Below are positions 33,011 to 38,821 of a stretch of DNA of 38,821 nt, in pieces; positions within the stretch are counted from its first letter, which is position 1, and the number at the start of each line of letters is the position of its first letter. Made by a program: the position numbers and the translations under genes. Source of the DNA: CAYUPI01 sp964446585 (lineage in GTDB: Bacteria > Verrucomicrobiota > Verrucomicrobiia > Limisphaerales > UBA8199); assembly GCA_964446585.1 (NCBI GenBank), contig CAYUPI010000053.1:1-38821 (forward strand), written 5' to 3'. Below the pieces are notes generated by a model. The model made no database searches, was not told where the DNA came from, and saw nothing but the letters and a program-made list of their open reading frames with translations.

Positions 33011-34348
33011 ATGTTAACGATTTACGGCAATAAGTCGCATTTTTGCGACGGCATTTCGCGCCGGAATTTTCTCAAAATCGGCTCGCTTTGCCTTGGCGGA
33101 CTGAGCTTGCCCGAACTACTGCGCGCCGAGGCGCAATCCGGCATCGGCAAATCGCACAAGGCCGTCATCATGATCTTTTTGCCCGGCGGGCCGTCGCACC
33201 AGGATATGTTCGATCTGAAGCTGGACGCGCCGTCGGAAATTCGCGGGGAGTTCAAGCCGATCAGCACCAAGGTTCCTGGCATCCAGATTTGCGAGCATAT
33301 GCCGCGGATCGCCGGTGTCATGGATAAGATGACGATCATCCGATCAATCGTGGGCGCGCGGGACAATCACGACGCTTTCCAGTGCATGACCGGCCATCTG
33401 AGCTCGCCCCAACCGCCCGGAGGTTGGCCTTCTCTTGGCTCGGTGGTCTCCAAGCTTCACGGGTCGGTGGACAAATCGGTGCCGGCGTTTATCGGTTTGG
33501 CGCCAAAGATGGGTCACGTGCCGTGGTCCGACCCCGGCAAACCCGGTTTTCTTGGCATTGCCCACGCCCCTTTCAAGCCGGAAGGCAACGGCAAAGCCGA
33601 CATGGTTCTTAACGGCGTCACGCTTGACCGGCTGGCGGACCGCAAGACATTGTTGAGCGGGTTTGACAATTTTCGGCGCGATGTGGATGCAAGCGGCTTG
33701 ATGGAAGGACTCGACGCGTTCAACGAGCAGGCCTTTGGCGTGCTAACCTCGAGCAAGCTTTTGGAGGCCCTTGATCTGAAAAATGAAGACCGGCGCGTCG
33801 TGGAACGTTACGGCAAGGGCGATCCCAAAAACCGCGACGACGGCGGCCCGAAATTAATGGAGCAGTTTCTCATTGCGCGCCGGCTCGTCGAAGCGGGCGC
33901 CCGCTGCGTCACGCTGGCATTCAGCCGCTGGGACCATCATGGCGACAACTTTGGAGCGCTGCGCCAGGACCTGCCGTTGTTCGATCAAGGGCTCAGCGCG
34001 CTGGTCGAAGATTTGCATCAACGAGGCCTGGACAAGGATGTTTCCGTGGTAGTCTGGGGCGAATTCGGCCGCACGCCGACTATCAACAAGGATGCAGGGC
34101 GAGATCACTGGCCGAGAGTTTCGTGTGCTGTGCTGGCCGGTGGCGGCATGAAACACGGACAGGTCATCGGTGCGACGGATCGCCTGGGCGGCGAGGCCGT
34201 CGAGCGACCCGTGCAATTTGGCGAAGTGTTCGCCACGCTTTATCAAAACCTTGGAATCGACGTGAATAAGGTGACCCTCCCCGATCTTGCGGGCCGGCCG
34301 CAATACCTAATCGCGGACGGGGCCCAGCCGATGCCGGAACTGGTTTAA
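33011..34348 (+). CDS. DUF1501 family Tat-exported protein (tandem copy A)
   Basis: The 445-residue DUF1501 protein has its twin-arginine leader inside a conserved start (FCDGISRRNFLKIGSLCLGG). Core motifs are MIFLPGGPSHQDMFDLKLDAP, IRSIVGARDNHDAF, WDHHGDNFGAL, VWGEFGRTPTIN and GRDHWPRVSCAVLAGGG. It is strongly similar along its whole length to the next gene, so the two arose by tandem duplication. AAGAAG eight bases before ATG 33011 may serve as a weak ribosome binding site. The stop overlaps the start of the next gene by one base (TAATG). Confidence 0.88.
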   Translation: MLTIYGNKSHFCDGISRRNFLKIGSLCLGGLSLPELLRAEAQSGIGKSHKAVIMIFLPGGPSHQDMFDLKLDAPSEIRGEFKPISTKVPGIQICEHMPRIAGVMDKMTIIRSIVGARDNHDAFQCMTGHLSSPQPPGGWPSLGSVVSKLHGSVDKSVPAFIGLAPKMGHVPWSDPGKPGFLGIAHAPFKPEGNGKADMVLNGVTLDRLADRKTLLSGFDNFRRDVDASGLMEGLDAFNEQAFGVLTSSKLLEALDLKNEDRRVVERYGKGDPKNRDDGGPKLMEQFLIARRLVEAGARCVTLAFSRWDHHGDNFGALRQDLPLFDQGLSALVEDLHQRGLDKDVSVVVWGEFGRTPTINKDAGRDHWPRVSCAVLAGGGMKHGQVIGATDRLGGEAVERPVQFGEVFATLYQNLGIDVNKVTLPDLAGRPQYLIADGAQPMPELV

Positions 34349-35679
34349 TGCTGACCATCTTCGGCCAACCCCACCGGTTCTGCGACGGAATCTCCCGGCG
34401 CAATTTCCTGAAGATTGGCGCATTAGGTTTAGGCGGGCTGACGTTGCCACAGTTGCTCCAGGCGGAGATTCAAGCGGGCATTCGTAAATCTCACAAGGCG
34501 GTCATCATGATTTACCTGCCGGGCGGCCCGCCGCACCAGGACATGTTCGATCTGAAGCTGGATGCGCCGGCGGAAATCCGCGGCGAATTCAAACCTATCA
34601 AGACAAACGTTCCCGGCATCCAGATATGCGAACACCTGCCTCGCATGGCCGCAATGATGGACAGGCTGGTTCCGATCCGTTCGATCGTCGGGATGGTTGA
34701 TGAGCATACGGATTTTCATTGCATGACTGGGCATATCTCGCGCAATCAACCGCCCGGAGGCTGGCCGTCGTTTGGATCTGTCATTTCGAAACTGCAGGGC
34801 GCAACCGATCCGGCAGTTCCTGCCTATATCGGTTTGGAACCGAAGATGCAACATCATCCATACAACGCCGCGTCATCCGGGTTCCTCGGCGTTGCTCACC
34901 GGTCGTTCCATCCGGAAGGGGATGCGAAAACCGACATGACACTCAATGGCATCACGCTGGATCGGTTGACGGACCGCAAGTCATTGCTGGCCAGCTTTGA
35001 CCAGTTTCGCCGCGACGCCGATTCGAGCGGATTGATGACCGGGCTAGACTCGTTTGAAGCGCAGGCGTTCGGAATGTTGACCTCCAGTAAATTGGTCGAA
35101 GCGCTGGATTTGCAGCGCGAGGACAAACGCACCATCGAGCGTTACGGGCAGGGCGATCCGAAACCGCATGGCGACGCGGCGCCCCTGTACAATCAACAGT
35201 TCTTGATGGCGCGACGGCTGGTGGAGGCCGGAGCGCGCGTCGTGACTTGCGCGTTCGGGTTCTGGGATTATCACGGCAACAATTTCCAGAACGCCCGCAC
35301 CTGCCTGCCGATGCTCGACCAGGGCGTCACTGCTCTGGTGGAGGACCTGCACCAGCGGGGACTGGACAAGGAGGTCTCGGTGATTGTCTGGGGCGAATTC
35401 GGACGCACGCCGGTGATCAATAAAGATGCCGGGCGCGATCATTGGCCGAATGTCTCCTGCGCCTTGCTGGCCTGCGGCGGCATGAAGACCGGACAAGCGA
35501 TCGGCTCGACCGATCGCCTCGGCGGCGAAGCTAATGACCGGCCGGTGCATTTCCAGGAGGTCTTCGCGACACTTTACCACAACATGGGAATCGACGTGAA
35601 CAAAGTCACCGTAACGGATCTCGCGGGCCGACCGCATTACCTTGTGGATGGGCATCAGCCGATGAAAGAACTGATCTGA
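34348..35679 (+). CDS. DUF1501 family Tat-exported protein (tandem copy B)
   Basis: This 443-residue paralogue of the preceding gene shares its start (FCDGISRRNFLKIGALGLGG), PGGPPHQDMFDLKLDAP, IRSIVGMVDEHTDFHCMTGH, DYHGNNFQNAR, VWGEFGRTPVIN and GRDHWPNVSCALLACGG. Differences cluster in the active-site-like motifs: GGPSH has become GGPPH and HHGDN has become YHGNN, so the two copies may have diverged in metal binding. ATG 34348 overlaps the previous stop, indicating translational coupling. A DUF1549/DUF1553 gene follows 20 bp later, the usual partner arrangement in this phylum. Confidence 0.88.
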   Translation: MLTIFGQPHRFCDGISRRNFLKIGALGLGGLTLPQLLQAEIQAGIRKSHKAVIMIYLPGGPPHQDMFDLKLDAPAEIRGEFKPIKTNVPGIQICEHLPRMAAMMDRLVPIRSIVGMVDEHTDFHCMTGHISRNQPPGGWPSFGSVISKLQGATDPAVPAYIGLEPKMQHHPYNAASSGFLGVAHRSFHPEGDAKTDMTLNGITLDRLTDRKSLLASFDQFRRDADSSGLMTGLDSFEAQAFGMLTSSKLVEALDLQREDKRTIERYGQGDPKPHGDAAPLYNQQFLMARRLVEAGARVVTCAFGFWDYHGNNFQNARTCLPMLDQGVTALVEDLHQRGLDKEVSVIVWGEFGRTPVINKDAGRDHWPNVSCALLACGGMKTGQAIGSTDRLGGEANDRPVHFQEVFATLYHNMGIDVNKVTVTDLAGRPHYLVDGHQPMKELI

Positions 35680-35699
35680 ACGTTTGCTGAATCGAAATT

Positions 35700-38243
35700 G
35701 TGCGCCCTCATTCACCGAAAGTCACTCTCGCCCCGCTGGTAATCGCGTTGATCGGCACCTCCTCGGTTCTCGCTCTGGACAAGGAGACCGCTCGCCTGGA
35801 TTCGTCCGGCGAATTGACACGCCTCGAAGTGATCGTTCCGACTGCCGCCAACACGGGAACGAACCAGGCCCTCCACCTGCGCGGGGCCGATGCGCGCCAG
35901 CAATTACTGGTTACTGCTGTTTTCAGCACCGGCACGCTCCGAGACTACACGCGCGAAGTTGCTTTTGAGACCTCTCCCTCGGGAATAATCCAAGTAAGCA
36001 AAACCGGCAGGGTCACCCCATTGGCTGAAGGCTCAACTGCGATCACCGCGAAGAGTTCAGGCGGCCTGACAGCAACGCTCGAAGTTAGCGTCGAACAATT
36101 CAAGAATGTTCCCTCAGTCAATTTTCCCAACCAGATCGTGCCGATTTTCACCAAAGCCGGCTGCAACTCCGGAGGCTGCCATGGCAAATCGAGCGGTCAA
36201 AATGGTTTCAAACTCTCGCTGCTCGGTTTCGAGCCGACCGAGGATTATGAACATCTGACGATGGAAGCGCGGGGACGCCGAATATTCCCGGCAGCACCTG
36301 ACCGCAGCCTCTTGTTGCAAAAGCCCGCCGCGACGCTGCCGCACGGTGGCGGCAAACGCATGGACATTGATTCTGATGATTACAAGTTATTGGTCCGTTG
36401 GATTGCACAAGGCATGCCCTACGGAAAACCAACTGATCCTACGGTCTCCAAAATCGAAGTGTTTCCCAAAGAACGCACTCTCTCTCTGGAGGGCGAACAG
36501 CAACTGGCCGTTGTTGCCCACTACACTGATGGCACCATCGAGGACGTGACCCGCAGCGCACTCTATGAACCGAACGACAAAAACCTGGCTAAGTGTGATG
36601 AGACGGGACTTGTAAGAGCTTTCACGCAACCTGGCGACGTGGCGGTCATGGTTCGTTATCAGGCCAAGGTCGCCGTATTTCGAGCCACCATTCCGCTTGC
36701 TGCTCCTATCGCAAATTTGCCTGTGGTAAAAAACTTCATCGACGACCTGGTTTTCAAAAAGCTGAAGACAGTAGGTATGCCGCCCTCGGATCCTTGCGAT
36801 GAATCAACCTTTATCCGCCGATCCTGCATCGACATTGCCGGCCGGCTGCCAACGGTGGAGGAGACCAAAAAGTTCCTCGCGGACAAAGAGCCGGCAAAAC
36901 GCGAAAGGTGGATCGACGCATTGCTCGACAGCACCGATTACGCGGATTACTTCGCCAACAAGTGGAGCGCTCTTCTGCGAAACAAGCGCAGCGCTCCGAT
37001 GCACACGCGTGGGACGTACGCGTTTTACGACTGGATCCGCGAAAGTTTGCTGCGCAACAAACCCTACGACCAGTTCGCTCGGGAGATTGTAGCCGCTTCC
37101 GGCGACCTCAGTCAGAATCCGCCGGTGGCCTGGTATCGGCAGGTCACCAATCCCAATGCGCAACTCGAAGACACCGCGCAGCTTTTCCTGGGCCTCAGGC
37201 TTCAGTGTGCCCAATGCCATCACCATCCTTTTGAAAAGTGGAGCCAGCAGGATTATTACGGGTTTGCCGCGTTCTTTTCACAAGTGGGCCGGAAAGCCGG
37301 AGCGCAACCAGGCGAAGAAATCGTTTATACAAGACGCGGCATGCCCACGGCGACCAACAAGAAGACCAAGCAACAGGTTCCGCCCGCCGGCCTGGGTGAC
37401 GCGGCGATGAAACTTTCGCCGGATGACGATCCACGACTGGCGCTGGCCGATTGGATGTCGAACAAAGACAATCCGTTTTTTGCCAAGGCATTGGTCAATC
37501 GTTACTGGAAGCATTTCTTCAATCGCGGCCTGGTGGATCCGGAAGACGATATGCGCGAAACCAACCCGCCGACAAATCCCGAGTTGCTGGATGCGCTGGC
37601 GAAAAGCTTCATTGACAGCCATTTCGACTTGAAAAACCTGATTCGCACCATCTGCCGTTCCCAGGTTTATCAGCTTAGTTCGCTGCCCAACAAGTTCAAC
37701 TCCGTCGATAAACAATACTTTTCGCGTTATTATCCCAAACGTTTGACGGCCGAAGTCTTGTTGGACGCCGTCGATGAAGTAACCCGCTCTGATAGCAAGT
37801 TTGAAGGTTTGCCGTCCGGCACGCGCGCGGTGCAATTGCCCGACAACAGCTTCAACGCCGCTTCCTATTTTCTAGCGGTGTTTGGGCGACCGGATTCTTC
37901 CAGCTCATGCGAATGCGAGCGCTCGCAGGACGCCAGCCTGGCCCAAAGTCTTCACCTACTGAATTCCAAAGATGTGCAGGATAAATTGACTAGCACAAAC
38001 GGCTGCGCCGCGCTCCTGGCACAGGACACAAAACGCGAAGACGCGACCAAAGTCCGCGAGCTTTACAGCACGGCCTATTCCCGCGAACCCGATGCAAAAG
38101 AACTCGAATTGGCTTTGAATTATCTCGGCAAGAAGCCACAGGCCCTGGAAGCCAAAGCCGATCCAAGCCCTGACAAACAGCAAGGCTACGAGGACATCAT
38201 CTGGGCGCTGATAAATACCAAAGAGTTCCTCTTCAATCATTAG
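35700..38243 (+). CDS. Secreted Ig-like/DUF1549/DUF1553 protein
   Basis: The 847-residue protein begins with a signal peptide (VTLAPLVIALIGTSSVLAL). A bacterial Ig-like domain of the BIG_2 type (about residues 45-130, with SKTGRVTPLAEGSTAITAKS) comes first. A cytochrome-like segment follows with the spaced heme motif CNSGGCHGK (CX4CH, common in this family), then a second Ig-like domain (about 245-330). DUF1549 (FIRRSCIDIAGRLPTVEETKKF) includes a regular CxxCH (CAQCHHHPFEKW), and DUF1553 fills the C-terminus (FAKALVNRYWKHFFNRGLVDP, LTAEVLLDAVDEVT). The gene starts with GTG and has no clear Shine-Dalgarno; coupling to the DUF1501 genes just upstream is likely. Function unproven. Confidence 0.87.
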   Translation: MRPHSPKVTLAPLVIALIGTSSVLALDKETARLDSSGELTRLEVIVPTAANTGTNQALHLRGADARQQLLVTAVFSTGTLRDYTREVAFETSPSGIIQVSKTGRVTPLAEGSTAITAKSSGGLTATLEVSVEQFKNVPSVNFPNQIVPIFTKAGCNSGGCHGKSSGQNGFKLSLLGFEPTEDYEHLTMEARGRRIFPAAPDRSLLLQKPAATLPHGGGKRMDIDSDDYKLLVRWIAQGMPYGKPTDPTVSKIEVFPKERTLSLEGEQQLAVVAHYTDGTIEDVTRSALYEPNDKNLAKCDETGLVRAFTQPGDVAVMVRYQAKVAVFRATIPLAAPIANLPVVKNFIDDLVFKKLKTVGMPPSDPCDESTFIRRSCIDIAGRLPTVEETKKFLADKEPAKRERWIDALLDSTDYADYFANKWSALLRNKRSAPMHTRGTYAFYDWIRESLLRNKPYDQFAREIVAASGDLSQNPPVAWYRQVTNPNAQLEDTAQLFLGLRLQCAQCHHHPFEKWSQQDYYGFAAFFSQVGRKAGAQPGEEIVYTRRGMPTATNKKTKQQVPPAGLGDAAMKLSPDDDPRLALADWMSNKDNPFFAKALVNRYWKHFFNRGLVDPEDDMRETNPPTNPELLDALAKSFIDSHFDLKNLIRTICRSQVYQLSSLPNKFNSVDKQYFSRYYPKRLTAEVLLDAVDEVTRSDSKFEGLPSGTRAVQLPDNSFNAASYFLAVFGRPDSSSSCECERSQDASLAQSLHLLNSKDVQDKLTSTNGCAALLAQDTKREDATKVRELYSTAYSREPDAKELELALNYLGKKPQALEAKADPSPDKQQGYEDIIWALINTKEFLFNH

Positions 38244-38249
38244 TTTCAG

Positions 38250-38495
38250 CTAACGAATCTCCTCCCCTTCGGGCGCTTGGCCGGGCAGCAGAAAAGTTTT
38301 GACGAGATCACCTTCACCGCAAACGGTAAACCCCACGAACTTCTTGAACCACCTCTTGTTGGGAACTTCTGGCTCGGCGTCCAGCCACCGGGCCAGTTCT
38401 GTCACCTGATCATACGAAATTCCCCGTTGGCGTATCCGGGCAAGCAAATGACGAAGAAGATGTTCGGGAAGCTTGGAGCGGAGAACCTTAGGCAT
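38250..38495 (-). CDS. Small toxin-like partner protein
   Basis: This 81-residue basic protein (MPKVLRSKLPEHLLRHLLARI near the start, then WLDAEPEVPNKRWFKKF, CGEGDLVKTFLLPGQ) is encoded eight bases into the end of the antitoxin-like gene. I know this arrangement as a recurrent two-gene pair in Verrucomicrobia and some other environmental bacteria, but not a verified toxin. The start at ATG 38495 is preferred over 38600, which would overlap the partner gene almost completely. The overlap suggests coupled translation after the antitoxin. A nuclease or interferase role is only a guess. Confidence 0.65.
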   Translation of the reverse strand: MPKVLRSKLPEHLLRHLLARIRQRGISYDQVTELARWLDAEPEVPNKRWFKKFVGFTVCGEGDLVKTFLLPGQAPEGEEIR

Positions 38496-38709
38496 GCGAT
38501 CCGCTGCCGTAAAACCCACGCACGATCTGCTCTTGCAGGCGATCAGCCTTCGCCGGGTCTTTCTCCTCAACCATGTGCTTCGCAAGTTGCCCCAATTCAT
38601 CCGGGCTCAGCCGCCGGTCCTCCTCCGCCTTCCTGGCGAATTCGAGCACCTTGGCTTGTTCCTCCATCGGCAACCTCTTGATTTCCTCTATGATCTCAAC
38701 TGCTGTCAC
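38488..38709 (-). CDS. Antitoxin-like protein
   Basis: This 73-residue acidic, helical protein begins VTAVEIIEEIKRLPMEEQAKV, the helix pattern of small antitoxins of the DUF2281/VapB-like kind. It continues with LSPDELGQLAKHMVEEKDP and ends QEQIVRGFYGSGSHA. It starts with GTG 38709. The reading frame stays open upstream to the window edge, but no other start codon lies there, so a longer protein beginning outside the window cannot be excluded. With the overlapping 38250-38495 gene it forms a candidate type II toxin-antitoxin pair. The remaining 112 bp to the window edge show no clear promoter. Confidence 0.65.
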   Translation of the reverse strand: MTAVEIIEEIKRLPMEEQAKVLEFARKAEEDRRLSPDELGQLAKHMVEEKDPAKADRLQEQIVRGFYGSGSHA

Positions 38710-38821
38710 CCGGTCAGAATACTCGCGATAAAGATAAGAAGCAAGCAGACACGCGGCAGCTCGATTGGTGGCGTAAGAGTTCTTGTGTAAAAGCGTAGAG
38801 AGCGGGTGTATCGGGGTTGAA

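Noticed and set aside
1..38821. tRNA, rRNA, riboswitch or prophage/transposase genes
   Set aside because: No cloverleaf-like, rRNA-like or known riboswitch consensus and no integrase or transposase motif was found on reading both strands; a covariance-model scan would be needed to exclude small RNAs.

Overview
The window reads as one chromosomal stretch of a free-living Verrucomicrobiota bacterium, most likely from the Pedosphaera/Limisphaera side. This is inferred from family content, not from a marker gene. The indicators are Gloeo/Verruco (GloVer) tandem repeats, four DUF1501 proteins, two DUF1549/DUF1553 'planctomycete cytochrome' proteins, many twin-arginine (Tat) leaders, and a PQQ-dehydrogenase/cytochrome c fusion. 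I found no rRNA, tRNA, CRISPR array or transposase.

Layout. (1) 1-4780: three secreted surface-type proteins on +: the end of a BspA-like leucine-rich-repeat protein, a seven-blade NHL-repeat protein and a GloVer/HYR/FIMAH protein. Two share a nearly identical 3' module, and a large palindromic element lies between the first two. (2) 5035-9341: a minus-strand acyl-CoA operon (carboxyltransferase beta, AtuA core, separate AtuA C-terminal domain, crotonase) ending in a clear intrinsic terminator. (3) 9557-15134: plus-strand Tat-exported protein of unknown family, SMP-30-like lactonase and two DUF1501 proteins. (4) 15185-18827: a tight minus-strand operon (D-threonine aldolase/D-serine dehydratase-like enzyme, GntP/DsdX-type permease, M19 dipeptidase) that looks like a D-amino-acid or D-dipeptide catabolic unit. 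(5) 18947-24470: a DUF1549/DUF1553 cytochrome protein, a TPR protein, a RidA-like protein and a secreted metallo-beta-lactamase-fold hydrolase. (6) 24725-28055: a translationally coupled operon of a second copy of the unknown Tat family, a creatininase-family amidohydrolase and an MFS transporter. (7) 28059-32810: a minus-strand pair of a PQQ-dehydrogenase-like/triple cytochrome c lipoprotein and a Tat-leader protein whose C-terminus is a MIP18/DUF59-like domain. (8) 33011-38243: two tandem DUF1501 paralogues and a DUF1549/DUF1553 protein. (9) 38250-38709: a small toxin-antitoxin-like pair on minus.

Overall the genes describe a cell that exports many folded or cofactor-bearing proteins and degrades diverse small organic molecules (branched or terpenoid acyl-CoAs, D-amino acids, lactones, cyclic amides). 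The features most worth following up are the Tat/MIP18-like fusion, the duplicated Tat family that resembles a stripped-down Gfo/Idh/MocA fold, the palindromic element, the shared 3' module of surface-protein genes, and the degenerate short-period repeats that recur in intergenic DNA.
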